IMG/VR virus record: IMGVR_UViG_3300021185_000687
Span: 1 to 33,845 of that record
Length of the DNA: 33,845 nucleotides
Strand: one strand, 5' to 3'
Source of the DNA: a virus
Shown here piece by piece: positions 12,528-21,188 of this stretch. Under the pieces are notes generated by a model, which saw only the letters and a program-made list of their open reading frames with translations, did not search any database and was not told where the DNA came from. The stretch's first letter is position 1. Every line of letters starts with the position of its first letter. The translations under genes were made by a program, and so were the position numbers.

Positions 12528-12893
12528 GTGAATCCAGACGGAAGACCTCCAAGAGTCTTTACTGAGGCTGAGATACAAGAGACAAAAGAACTCGCTGACG
12601 TATTATCTCAAAAGCAGTTAGCTGATTATTTAGGCTGCACTCCTGAGACTCTACGCTCAGCTTTTAAGCGCCAGCCCGAACTTGCTGAGGCATACCGTAA
12701 AGGCAAGGCTCTTGGGATAACCAAGATAGCCAAGTCACTGGCTGCGAAGGCTTTAGATGGTGACATCAACGCTGCTAAGTTCTATCTGTCTCACCAAGCA
12801 GGATGGACAGAGACTAAGCGTACCGAGCTTACTGGCAGGGACGGCGACCCCATTGAGATAGACAACCATTGGACTATTGAGGTGGTGGAATGA
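12528..12893 (+). CDS. Terminase small subunit
   Basis: The 121-residue protein starts with GTG after acaggag. An HTH spans about residues 28-50 (QKQLADYLGCTPETLRSAF), and a helical oligomerisation segment follows (AYRKGKALGITKIAKSLA, then AAKFYLSHQAGW). This layout, and the place directly before the large terminase, is that of a DNA-recognising small subunit that assembles into a ring at the packaging site. Identity is from layout and context. Confidence 0.82.
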   Translation: MNPDGRPPRVFTEAEIQETKELADVLSQKQLADYLGCTPETLRSAFKRQPELAEAYRKGKALGITKIAKSLAAKALDGDINAAKFYLSHQAGWTETKRTELTGRDGDPIEIDNHWTIEVVE

Positions 12894-13102
12894 GTACAGG
12901 GCCGTGGGAAGGTGGCAAAGGTTCTAGGCCACGCAAATACAAGGTTCAGAAGTATTTAGACAACTACGACAGGATATTCGGAAATGCCAGCAAGCAAGAA
13001 GAAGGGCAAGAAGGGCATCAGCGAGAACATCAAGATCGAGATGGCAGCGGGGAAGCCCCAAAAGCAAGCGATAGCAATTGCTATGTCAAAGGCGAAGCGT
13101 AA
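12890..13102 (+). CDS. Small conserved protein between terminase genes
   Basis: The 70-residue protein overlaps the small terminase stop by 4 bases (ATGA). Its first 31 residues (GPWEGGKGSRPRK, then YLDNYDRIFG) look like a conserved small phage protein that normally ends soon after DRIFG. The remaining 39 residues run in the same DNA as another gene (12984-13121) and are low-complexity and hydrophilic (rich in Q, E, G). The tail may be a by-product of that overlap. The function is unknown. Confidence 0.68.
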   Translation: MSTGPWEGGKGSRPRKYKVQKYLDNYDRIFGNASKQEEGQEGHQREHQDRDGSGEAPKASDSNCYVKGEA

Positions 13103-13121
13103 GAAGGCGACCTACGAATAA
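12984..13121 (+). CDS. 45-residue lysine-rich protein, overlapping frame
   Basis: It starts at ATG 12984 after aggatattcggaa and stops at 13119-13121, directly before the large terminase ATG. It is strongly basic (SKKKGKKGI, then KRKKATYE) and has a central helix (KPQKQAIAIAMSKAK) of the kind found in short basic proteins near phage terminases. It overlaps the preceding gene for 119 bases in another frame. Composition and exact abutment suggest it is real. It may bind DNA. Confidence 0.7.
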   Translation: MPASKKKGKKGISENIKIEMAAGKPQKQAIAIAMSKAKRKKATYE

Positions 13122-14528
13122 ATGCCTAAGATGCAAATCCCCAAGAAGCTGCAACCTTTTCTCAAGCCTAAACGCATAAAATGTGCTGTGGGCGGAAGGG
13201 GAAGTGGGAAGAGCATGAGTTTCGCTGATATGTGCTTGATGGACGCACAGACCAAGGGGATTAAGACTGCCTGCTTCCGTGAGTTTCAAAACAGCATAGA
13301 TGACTCAGTTCATGCTTTGCTCAAGTCAGAGATAGAACGCCTCAACCTCCAAGGCTTTGAGGTGCAGAACAACCAAATCCTCCTGAATGACGAGCCAGCG
13401 TTTAAGTTCCGTGGTCTCGCTAAATCAGAGGGTGTGAAGTCAATGCACGGCTTCCAAAGGTTCTGGGTAGAGGAAGCCCAGACTATCTCCTTCAACTCCC
13501 TCAAGGCTCTAACGCCTACTCTCCGTGAGGAAGGATCAGAGCTATGGTTCAGTGCCAATCCCCGATCAAGTGTGGATGCGTTTAGCCAACGGTTCATCAA
13601 GCCGTATGAGAAGCAGCTCAGAAGGGATGGCTTTTACGAAGATGATATGCATCTTATAGTCGTTATCAATATGGCTGATAATCCATTCGCCCCTGATGTC
13701 CTCAAGCAAGAGATGGAGAATGACAGAGCGTTGATGTCTCCTGCTCTGTTCGAGCATATTTGGGAAGGCCAGTACTATGACTCCGTTGAGGACAATATCA
13801 TCGCGACAGAGTGGTATGATGCAGCCATAGACGCACACAAGAAGTTGGGCTTTGAGCCGTCTGGTGCGTTGATAGCCTCACACGACCCCTCAGACGAGGG
13901 TGGTGATTCCAAAGGGTTCGCCCTCCGGAAAGGCTCGGTAGTCTTAGAAGTGTGTGAAAAGGTAACAGGCGATTCAGGCGAAGGCATGGACTGGGCTTTA
14001 CAAAAGGCACGGCAATCACAAGCTGATTGGTTTGTGTGGGACTGTGACGGTTTGGGCATCTCTCTCAAGCGTCAGGTAGACCAAGAGCTTGAATCCACCA
14101 AGATGCAGAAGCACCAGTTCCGTGGGTCAGAGACTCCTGATGATGCCGCTGTACCGTATAGTGGCAAAGACTCCAAAACAAACAAGGACACGTTCTTTAA
14201 CAAAAGGGCGCAGTATTGGTGGAAGCTAAGGGATAGGTTTGAGGCTACCTACCGAGCAGTCGTGAAGGGTGAGTACGTCAATCCTGATGATATAATCTCC
14301 CTATCATCTGATATTGACGTATTAGATCAATTGCGAAGTGAAGTGTGCAGAATACCGCAAAAACGCTCAAACAATGGTAAAATCCAGATTATGTCGAAGA
14401 TAGACATGGCTAAGAAGCCGTATGAGCTACCGTCTCCTAACATGGGTGACGCGCTTATGATGTCAATGTTTTCACCAAAGGCAGTCCAGAAGCAGGCTGT
14501 CAAAATCAATTTTAAGGGCTGGGGCTAA
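13122..14528 (+). CDS. Terminase large subunit
   Basis: The 468-residue packaging motor has Walker A GGRGSGKS (24-31), a Walker B region FWVEEAQT with E117-E118, and a nuclease domain in its second half, with SHDPSDEGGDS (around residue 250) and VWDCDGLG supplying acidic metal ligands. The length and pattern fit the PBSX/P22-related Terminase_3 type. It pumps DNA into the prohead through the portal and cuts it. Its TAA overlaps the portal ATG by one base. Confidence 0.95.
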   Translation: MPKMQIPKKLQPFLKPKRIKCAVGGRGSGKSMSFADMCLMDAQTKGIKTACFREFQNSIDDSVHALLKSEIERLNLQGFEVQNNQILLNDEPAFKFRGLAKSEGVKSMHGFQRFWVEEAQTISFNSLKALTPTLREEGSELWFSANPRSSVDAFSQRFIKPYEKQLRRDGFYEDDMHLIVVINMADNPFAPDVLKQEMENDRALMSPALFEHIWEGQYYDSVEDNIIATEWYDAAIDAHKKLGFEPSGALIASHDPSDEGGDSKGFALRKGSVVLEVCEKVTGDSGEGMDWALQKARQSQADWFVWDCDGLGISLKRQVDQELESTKMQKHQFRGSETPDDAAVPYSGKDSKTNKDTFFNKRAQYWWKLRDRFEATYRAVVKGEYVNPDDIISLSSDIDVLDQLRSEVCRIPQKRSNNGKIQIMSKIDMAKKPYELPSPNMGDALMMSMFSPKAVQKQAVKINFKGWG

Positions 14529-16756
14529 TGGCTACCTACGAAAATGGATACGAAGAGAAAGAAGAATCGGCACAGATGACCGAGGATGATCTGTCTTATA
14601 AAGACAAATACGATGACCACCAGAGCGTGTTGAATCTTCTCTCAGCGTGTCAGGAGGCAGACCACGACAACCGTGAGATGTCTCGTGAGTCTCACCTGTT
14701 CTTGGATAAGAGGGATGGTCAGTGGGAACCGTACTGGTGGGAAGCTAACCAGAACAAGCCACGCTACACCTTTGACAACGTGAATCCTATTGTGGATCAG
14801 GTAGCCTCAGAGATTGAGCAGGCTGACTTTGATATCCGTGTCAGTCCCGCTGGTGGCAATGCTACTAAAGACATAGCCTCTACCTACGACGGCTTGATCC
14901 GCAACATTGAAAACATCTCCAACGCTAAGCAAATCTACTCACAAGCAGCCAGAGGCATGGTGACTGGTGGCTTTGATGCGTGGCGCGTCAGTCAGAAGTT
15001 TGTTGATGACAACTCATTCGATCAGGACATAGTGATTGAGAAGGTTGGCAACCCAGTAGACCGAGTATGGTTCGACCCTGCTGCTGAGCTACAGGATAAG
15101 TCAGACTCAAGGTATGCGTTTGTCCTGCATCCTATGGCGATTGATGAGTACGAAAACAGATGGCCTGAAGGCTCAGGTGAGTCAGTCCCTGATGACCGTG
15201 AAGGCGATGCTTACTACGACAAGGCTGAGGCTATTGTTGTTGGTGAGTTCCTATACATGGAGTCAGAAGAACGCGAATTGGTCATGATGTCCAACGGTCA
15301 GACTCACGAGGTCAACGAGGACTTTGAGAAGGTCGTAGATGACCTAGCCATGATCGGGGTTACAGAAGTACGCAGAAGGACTCGCAAGGTTCATAAGGTA
15401 TGCTCAAGGTTCTTTGATAACAAGGATTGGCTAGAAGATGACCGTGACACTGTGTTCAATAGAATCCCTGTCATTCCTGTGTATGGCAACTTCAAGATAT
15501 TTGAAGGCAAGACTCTGTACTGGGGCGTGGTTGAGAAGCTACTAGACCCGCAGCGTGTATTGAACTACGCAATGTCTCGGTCTATTGAGGAAGGCGCATT
15601 AGCTCCAAGGGCTAAGTACTGGATGACTCCTACTCAGGCTGCGGGCCATGAGGATCAGTTAGGTACTCTCAACACCAACTCCGATCCTGTTCAGTTCTTC
15701 AACCCTGACCCAGAGTTTCCTGCCATCCCACAACAACAGGGTGGGGCGCAGGTCAATCAGGGTCTGAGTCTGATAGCTCAGTCCATGCAGGGCATGATCA
15801 ACGCCACTGCGGGTATGTTTGCAGCTAACATGGGCGACAACCCTAACGCTCAATCAGGTGTGGCTATACGTCAACTCCAGAACAAGGGCGACAATGGCAC
15901 GTTCAAGTACAGCCGAGCAATGGAGATAGCCATCGCTGCTACTGGTCGGTTGATCAAGGACGCTATCCCTAAAGTCTACGACACCACTAGAACTGTCAGA
16001 ATCCTGCGTGAAGATGAGTCGTATGACATGGCTGACCTCAACCAACAAGTGATAGACAACGCCACTGGTGAGATAGTGGTTATCAATGATCTGTCTGTTG
16101 GTTCGTATGACGTTATCTGTAAGGCTGGCCCTAGCTACAAGAACCGTCAGGAAGAGACCATTGAAGCCATCACTGCGTTAGCACAGGTTGATCCGTCCAT
16201 CATGCAGATAGCTGGCGACCTGATGTTACAGAGTGTCAATACTCCTGCGGCTTCACAGATAGCCGAGAGGAAGCGGTCGCAGATGCTCCAGCAAGGTGTT
16301 ATTCCTCAGTCACAGATGACCGAAGAGGAAATCATGGAGATGCAGCAAGCGCAGATGATGGCGCAAGGCCAGCAAGCTCCAGACCCTGCAATGGTTCTAG
16401 CACAGGCCGAGCAACTCAAGGCTGAGGCCGAGATGATGCGGTCACAGATAGAGATGCAGAAGCTCCAGAACGAGCAGATGAAGTTACAACTTGAAGCGCA
16501 GAAGCTCCAGAGCCAATCTGTAGGCGACCAAGCAGATAATGCCATTGATGCCTTCAACGCTGAGACTAAGCGCATGGAGACGCAGATCAAAGCACAGCAG
16601 GCTAACGCCACAGTAGACAAGACAGCAGCTCAGGCAATGGGCGAGAATCTGGACAACCAGAGGAAGATGTCTGACATGATGGATGAACAACAGCGAAAGG
16701 CTCAGTTAAGCATGATGAGTCCGGTTGATTTGATGAGGATTGCTAACGGTGGCTAA
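14528..16756 (+). CDS. P22-like portal protein
   Basis: The 742-residue protein forms the dodecameric ring at one head vertex through which DNA enters and leaves; P22 gp1 has 725 residues. Conserved early segments include DGQWEPYWW, PRYTFDNVNPIVDQV and AARGMVTGGFDAWRV, all P22-portal-like. From about residue 600 onward comes a long glutamine- and methionine-rich helix, equivalent to the barrel or coiled-coil tail. It is joined to the large terminase by a TAATG overlap. Confidence 0.93.
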   Translation: MATYENGYEEKEESAQMTEDDLSYKDKYDDHQSVLNLLSACQEADHDNREMSRESHLFLDKRDGQWEPYWWEANQNKPRYTFDNVNPIVDQVASEIEQADFDIRVSPAGGNATKDIASTYDGLIRNIENISNAKQIYSQAARGMVTGGFDAWRVSQKFVDDNSFDQDIVIEKVGNPVDRVWFDPAAELQDKSDSRYAFVLHPMAIDEYENRWPEGSGESVPDDREGDAYYDKAEAIVVGEFLYMESEERELVMMSNGQTHEVNEDFEKVVDDLAMIGVTEVRRRTRKVHKVCSRFFDNKDWLEDDRDTVFNRIPVIPVYGNFKIFEGKTLYWGVVEKLLDPQRVLNYAMSRSIEEGALAPRAKYWMTPTQAAGHEDQLGTLNTNSDPVQFFNPDPEFPAIPQQQGGAQVNQGLSLIAQSMQGMINATAGMFAANMGDNPNAQSGVAIRQLQNKGDNGTFKYSRAMEIAIAATGRLIKDAIPKVYDTTRTVRILREDESYDMADLNQQVIDNATGEIVVINDLSVGSYDVICKAGPSYKNRQEETIEAITALAQVDPSIMQIAGDLMLQSVNTPAASQIAERKRSQMLQQGVIPQSQMTEEEIMEMQQAQMMAQGQQAPDPAMVLAQAEQLKAEAEMMRSQIEMQKLQNEQMKLQLEAQKLQSQSVGDQADNAIDAFNAETKRMETQIKAQQANATVDKTAAQAMGENLDNQRKMSDMMDEQQRKAQLSMMSPVDLMRIANGG

Positions 16757-18503
16757 GACCAATCAGGAGCTTGCCCAAGAACAGTTAGACTCAATGGGGA
16801 TACCGTGGAAAGGCGCAGAAATGAAGCCTTTCTCTCCGTCTATCAATCCATTCAACCCTAACTTCCGAGCCACGATAGGTAGCAAGCTGCGTGAGTGGAT
16901 TGACGATAGCGGTATAGGCGGCGGGTATAGGCAAGGGCTTATCAACGCTGGAGAAGGCATTGAGACAGCCATAGACTTTACGCCTATTGTGGGTGACGCT
17001 GTAGGCATAGGCGATATACGCACTTCGTACAACCAAGGCGACATGGTAGGCACTGGGATTAACGCTGCGGCTGCGGCTGTTGGTGCGTTGCCTATTGTGG
17101 GGGATGTGGCGGCTAAAGGCGTAAAAAAAATTGGCTCATCGCTGCGAGAGATTGACGGGATTAAGCAGATAGGAGGAGTTCCGCTAGAAGGGGCGCCAAG
17201 CAGACCCAACATCCCAGAATTAGGAACGGTGCAGATTGGTCCGAACCCGCAGGTAGAAGAGGCCGCACAACAGTATTCAGCTTTATCTGGTGTGCCATAT
17301 ACGCCAATGGCAAGATACACCAGAGTGGACCAGCCACGCGCAGAAATGGTGGCTAGAGAATACGACAGAATGCTTCACGCACCAGAAAACCCAGAGGTCC
17401 AACGTGCTTATCAGCAAATGATAAATGAGACTATGGGACAATACGATCAAATGCTGGCCCAAGGCATAGAACCGTACTTTATAAATGATGTTGATCCTTA
17501 CGCTGCAAGTCCTTATTTATCCCTTATAGATATGGCAGAAAATAACCGTTTAGGCGTCTTCCCTACTAGGTCTGGATTTGGCTCAAATGCTGATTTTGAC
17601 CCTAAAAACAACCCCTTACTAGCAGAAACAGGGTATACTATTAGTGGTCAGCCAGCCCTAGCCAATGATATTTTTAGGGCAGTTCATGATTATTATGGGC
17701 ATGGTAAGTCAGGCGTTGGCTTTAGAGCGATGGGTGAGGAAAACGCTTATCAATCTCATGCAGGGCTTTACTCTCCATTAGCAAGAAGAGCCTTAGCGTC
17801 AGAGACTAGAGGGCAAAACTCTTGGCTGAATTACGGACCTTATGGCGAAAGCAATAGAACCGCCAGTATTGACGACACGGTATTCGCAGATCAAAAAACA
17901 GGCTTAATGCCTAGATACGCATCTGAATCAGGTTTAATCATCAATGACGATAAGCGAGAAAGATTTTTTGATGCTTTGCGCCGTGGTGAAACAGGACTTG
18001 AAGGAGCAATCACGGATGATGGAAAGTTACGAATCATCCACAGATCAAACCAACCCATTGAGCGAGTCGACCCAGAAATGTACGGACGAGGCTTATCTGG
18101 GAGAAGTGCAGAACGTAATAGAGCGGGAAGCCCAGATTTCGTCAAAAGATCGTATTATGGTATCCCTGCATCGGAGAATCCATATAGACGAGAGGTGGGA
18201 ATAGGCTCTATTCAAAACGAAGTGTTGATTGAACCTGAATTGCTTTATGACGCTAGAAAAGACCCAGATAAATTATGGATTCCAAACGACCCAACTGGTT
18301 CAGAGAAACGCATAGCAGATAGTAATTACACTGGCTATTTTGTAGATCATCCAAAGCTAGGCAAAGTGGCGTCTATCTTTGACCCATACGATGTCACTAA
18401 GACATATATGATTCCTATAGCTACTGGCGCTGGAGCTTTAGGCGCAGTGTCTTCATTGCGAGATATGCAGGAAGAGCCTACACAGCCCCAACCAGCTCTG
18501 TAA
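16749..18503 (+). CDS. Polyvalent protein with possible C-terminal toxin-like domain
   Basis: GTG 16749 is preferred (gagga about 10 bases upstream) over TTG 16740, giving 584 residues. An N-terminal helical region is followed by a glycine/alanine hydrophobic segment with DFTPIVGD (76-83) and LPIVGD (114-119), a pattern known from polymorphic-toxin pre-toxin regions. Near 309-317 is FRAVHDYYGHG, typical of large polyvalent phage proteins. From about 428 comes LRIIHRSNQPIERVDP, then LLYDARKD near 498, resembling ADP-ribosyltransferase-like domains. A hydrophobic segment (PIATGAGALGAVSS) lies near the end. It sits between portal and scaffold, where MuF-toxin proteins occur. The enzymatic role is inferred. 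Confidence 0.6.
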   Translation: MAKTNQELAQEQLDSMGIPWKGAEMKPFSPSINPFNPNFRATIGSKLREWIDDSGIGGGYRQGLINAGEGIETAIDFTPIVGDAVGIGDIRTSYNQGDMVGTGINAAAAAVGALPIVGDVAAKGVKKIGSSLREIDGIKQIGGVPLEGAPSRPNIPELGTVQIGPNPQVEEAAQQYSALSGVPYTPMARYTRVDQPRAEMVAREYDRMLHAPENPEVQRAYQQMINETMGQYDQMLAQGIEPYFINDVDPYAASPYLSLIDMAENNRLGVFPTRSGFGSNADFDPKNNPLLAETGYTISGQPALANDIFRAVHDYYGHGKSGVGFRAMGEENAYQSHAGLYSPLARRALASETRGQNSWLNYGPYGESNRTASIDDTVFADQKTGLMPRYASESGLIINDDKRERFFDALRRGETGLEGAITDDGKLRIIHRSNQPIERVDPEMYGRGLSGRSAERNRAGSPDFVKRSYYGIPASENPYRREVGIGSIQNEVLIEPELLYDARKDPDKLWIPNDPTGSEKRIADSNYTGYFVDHPKLGKVASIFDPYDVTKTYMIPIATGAGALGAVSSLRDMQEEPTQPQPAL

Positions 18504-18651
18504 CCATATCATCTAGCTTATCCCACAACTCCTCAATGATAGGGCCATCTCCGGCCCTGTCAGCCTCTATTAGCTGTCCTATCACATCAAACAGTATGTC
18601 GTGCATCTGCTCTGGGTCATCTGTCTCAAATACTTCATACAAGTCGCTCAT
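18478..18651 (-). CDS. 57-residue acidic protein on the opposite strand
   Basis: On the minus strand ATG 18651 is preceded by ggaggatgt, a strong ribosome site, and the frame runs to TAG at 18478-18480. It is very acidic, with 17 D/E and only two K/R (DLYEVFETDDPEQMHDIL at the start, then ELWDKLDDMVTEL near the end). It is probably all helical. It is convergent with the polyvalent protein and overlaps its 3' end by 26 bases. It is the only minus-strand gene in the late region. No clear promoter is seen. Confidence 0.65.
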   Translation of the reverse strand: MSDLYEVFETDDPEQMHDILFDVIGQLIEADRAGDGPIIEELWDKLDDMVTELVGAV

Positions 18652-18721
18652 ACATCCTCCGTGGCGTATCTCGCCATTAGTTAGCCTAATTTACCTCTAA
18701 GTGTTGCTTTTTACCACACTA

Positions 18722-18730
18722 TGCTATAAT
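18722..18730 (+). promoter_or_regulatory. Strong extended -10 promoter before scaffold and coat
   Basis: TGC followed by a perfect TATAAT (18725-18730) is an extended -10. TTGCTT (18704-18709) lies upstream at 15 bases, and TGTTGC at 17, so the -35 is poor. The predicted start near 18737 gives a leader of about 45 bases. It would give high expression of scaffold and coat independent of the terminase transcript. Confidence 0.65.
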
Positions 18731-18782
18731 CGCGCTTAGGCCACCTGACCTATTCAGGGCATTTACCTATAAAGGGCATATT

Positions 18783-19613
18783 ATGAGCAAGCTGCAACCA
18801 GAGGATAACTACGAGTACGATTCTGAGGAAGACGTAACCACAGAAGAGGAGGTAGTAGAGACTGAAGATTCTGATGAGGATCAGGATACCGAATCAGCAC
18901 CGGAGGCGGGGGAGACCCCAGAGAAACATATCACGTTCAGCGAAGACCAGCAGCGAATACTTGATGAGGCTGTAGGGAAGAAGGTTTTCAAGCTCCGAGA
19001 GAAGGAGCGGGAAGCAGAAGCCCTGAAGAAACGGCTTGAAGAGTTAGAGGCTAAAGTTCCTGAACAGAGGCGACCTAACGTCCCAGCAATACCAGACCCG
19101 TTTGCAGTATCCGATGAGGAATACAGACGGCAACTGTATCTAAGGGATGAGGCACTCAAACAAGCTATTGCGTTCGATCAGCAACAGCAAATGCTGAAAC
19201 AGCAGAAAGAACAACTGCACTATCAGCAGCAACAAAAGCAGCAAGAAGCACTGACTGAGAGGGTTCAGTCTTACTCCCAGAAGGCCACAAGTCTAGGGAT
19301 TAAGTCAGAGGACTTACAGGTAGCAGGTAACACAGTAGCGCAGTTTGGCATTCACGAGGACTTAGTTCAGTACATACTGGAAGAAGACCAAGGGCCATTG
19401 ATTACTACTTACCTGTCTAAGAACCTCTTAGAGCTAGAGAAGCTACGCGAGATGTCACCTACACAGGCGGCAGTTTATGTAGCAACGACGGTCAAGCAGA
19501 AAGCTGCTGCTCTTAAACCCAAGGTAAATAACGCTCCTGATCCTTTGGAGCAACCACACGGCGCTGGTAAAGCCCCCAAACCTAGAGGGCCGCAAGGCGC
19601 AGTATTTGAATAG
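18783..19613 (+). CDS. Scaffolding protein
   Basis: The 276-residue acidic protein directs coat assembly and leaves the head at maturation; P22 gp8 has 303 residues. Residues 1-50 are dominated by E and D. A coiled-coil follows (about 60-95, KLREKEREAEALKKRLEEL), then a glutamine-rich helix at about 125-155 and a basic, proline-containing tail (KAPKPRGPQGAVFE) likely to bind coat. The position directly before the coat gene, and the highly charged helical composition, identify it. It begins the transcription unit of the 18722 promoter. Confidence 0.85.
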   Translation: MSKLQPEDNYEYDSEEDVTTEEEVVETEDSDEDQDTESAPEAGETPEKHITFSEDQQRILDEAVGKKVFKLREKEREAEALKKRLEELEAKVPEQRRPNVPAIPDPFAVSDEEYRRQLYLRDEALKQAIAFDQQQQMLKQQKEQLHYQQQQKQQEALTERVQSYSQKATSLGIKSEDLQVAGNTVAQFGIHEDLVQYILEEDQGPLITTYLSKNLLELEKLREMSPTQAAVYVATTVKQKAAALKPKVNNAPDPLEQPHGAGKAPKPRGPQGAVFE

Positions 19614-19625
19614 GAATAGTTAAAA

Positions 19626-20888
19626 ATGGCTAACAATCTCAATAGTAACGTCACTCGGAAAGTGGCTCGGGTCTTCCTAGAAGCATTCGAGGCATCACGA
19701 GTTCTGACTAAGACTGTCAACACTCAACTGTTGTCAGGCAAGTTCAACCCTTCATCGGGTTCAAACGTGGACTTCAAGCGTCCTCACGACTACAACTCAA
19801 TCCGTACCTCTGGCGGTGACATTAGCTCAAGCACTAAGAGCGATATCATTGCAGGTAAGGCAACTGGTACAGTACAAGACTACTTCACTGCCGCTACTGA
19901 GTGGGGCAATGTTGAAGAAGCTCTTGAGCTAGACCAACTCGACCAAATCCTTGAGCCAATGGCCCGTCGCATTGTGACTGACCTTGAGCTAGATCTTGGC
20001 GCGTACATGAACAAGAACGCTTCACTCAAGTATGGTACTCACGGCACTGCCGTAGATGCTTGGGGCGACGTTGCAGGCGCTGGTGCATTGATGGACTCTA
20101 TCGGCGTTCCTATGAGCGACGAGAAGTATTACATCATGAACCCATTCACTACTACTGCGCTGTCTTCAGCTCAGAACGGTTTGAATGCGGCTGATGGCCT
20201 TGTTCGTACAGCATGGGAAAAAGCACAGATCAGCCAGTCTTTCGGCGGAATGATGGCGCTTACTTCTAACGCACTGCCTAGCTACACTTCAGGTACTACT
20301 ACTGACCGTGAAGGCGCTTTGGCTACTGCTCCTGACGCAACTTACGTCACAGCTAAGGACACTATGACTCAGGTTCTTTCTTTGAGCGGTCTGGGTACTG
20401 GTACTATCAAAGCTGGTGACATGGTAACTATTGCGGGCGTTAACCGTCTCAACGTGGCTACTCGTCAGCCTATGCTTGATGCTTCAGGCGCTGTTGTGCC
20501 TTGGACAGGCACTGTACTCGAAGACGTGACTATCGCTGGCAACGCTGCGACTATCACTGTTTCAGGTGCTGCTATCTACGAAGCTAACGGTCAGTACAAC
20601 AACGTAGACGCTGCTCCTGCACAGGCTGCGGTTGTAACGATCCTTGGCGCTGCTTCAACTCTGTACCAGCCTAACCTCTTCTACACGAAGCAGGCGTTCG
20701 GCATGGGTACTGTTAAGCTACCTAAGCTCTACTCAACTGACACTATCGCTACTACTAGCGACGGTATGTCAATCCGAGTATCTAAGTACGCAGACGGTGA
20801 CGCGAATACTCAAAAGATTCGTTTCGACCTACTCCCTGCATACGCAACCTTCAATCCGCTGTTTGCGGGTAAAGGCTTCGGTGTATAG
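19626..20888 (+). CDS. Major capsid (coat) protein, P22 gp5 family
   Basis: The 420-residue HK97-fold coat protein is close in length to P22 gp5 (430). The start ANNLNSNVTRKVARVFLEAF, the SNVDFKRPHDY region and DLELDLGAYMNKNAS fit the P22 coat family. A middle domain (about 235-345) with TIKAGDMVTIAGV and PWTGTVLEDVTI corresponds to the inserted I-domain. The end has KIRFDLLPAYATFNPLFAG. A C/T-ending codon bias suggests high expression. A hairpin follows the stop. Confidence 0.93.
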   Translation: MANNLNSNVTRKVARVFLEAFEASRVLTKTVNTQLLSGKFNPSSGSNVDFKRPHDYNSIRTSGGDISSSTKSDIIAGKATGTVQDYFTAATEWGNVEEALELDQLDQILEPMARRIVTDLELDLGAYMNKNASLKYGTHGTAVDAWGDVAGAGALMDSIGVPMSDEKYYIMNPFTTTALSSAQNGLNAADGLVRTAWEKAQISQSFGGMMALTSNALPSYTSGTTTDREGALATAPDATYVTAKDTMTQVLSLSGLGTGTIKAGDMVTIAGVNRLNVATRQPMLDASGAVVPWTGTVLEDVTIAGNAATITVSGAAIYEANGQYNNVDAAPAQAAVVTILGAASTLYQPNLFYTKQAFGMGTVKLPKLYSTDTIATTSDGMSIRVSKYADGDANTQKIRFDLLPAYATFNPLFAGKGFGV

Positions 20889-20902
20889 CACTGACTGAGG
20901 AT

Positions 20903-20927
20903 GGGGGCTTCGGCCCCCTGATTCTTT
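20903..20927 (+). terminator. Hairpin after coat gene, weak terminator
   Basis: GGGGGC (20903-20908) and GCCCCC (20913-20918) form a perfect stem with a TTCG loop, followed by tgattcttt, a poor U-tract. Partial termination here would keep coat mRNA more abundant than the downstream neck genes. Confidence 0.6.
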
Positions 20928-21188
20928 ATGGCAAAACCAAGTAAAGGCAAAGCTAAGGTCAAAGTCACCAAGTCTGGAAAGAAAGTTTCTTACGGACAAT
21001 CTGGCAAAGCAAGTGACGGTGGGCCACGAGTACGCGCTGGTACAAAGAAGGGCGACTCATACTGTGCTAGATCATTAGGCATCAAGAAAGGATTGCCTAA
21101 AGAGAAGCAGAACGATCCTAATACGCCAAATAACCTAAGTCGCAAGCGCTGGAAGTGTAAGGGCGCTAAATCTGCAAGGTACGAATAA
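20928..21188 (+). CDS. Basic small virion-region protein
   Basis: The 86-residue protein starts shortly after the coat hairpin. It is strongly basic, with SGKKVSYGQSGKASDGGPRV, GDSYCARSLGIKKG and DPNTPNNLSRKRWKCKG; two cysteines are present. This pattern is common in aquatic phage genomes near the coat gene (from memory). It ends KSARYE. It may bind packaged DNA or decorate the head interior; no function is established. Confidence 0.75.
   Translation: MAKPSKGKAKVKVTKSGKKVSYGQSGKASDGGPRVRAGTKKGDSYCARSLGIKKGLPKEKQNDPNTPNNLSRKRWKCKGAKSARYE

Noticed and set aside
13775-14068. Minus-strand frames inside the large terminase
   Set aside because: They are fully within conserved terminase motifs, with atypical composition and no ribosome site.
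16763-17320. Minus-strand frame of 185 codons
   Set aside because: It lies wholly inside the polyvalent protein gene, is rich in P, S and C, and lacks a ribosome site.
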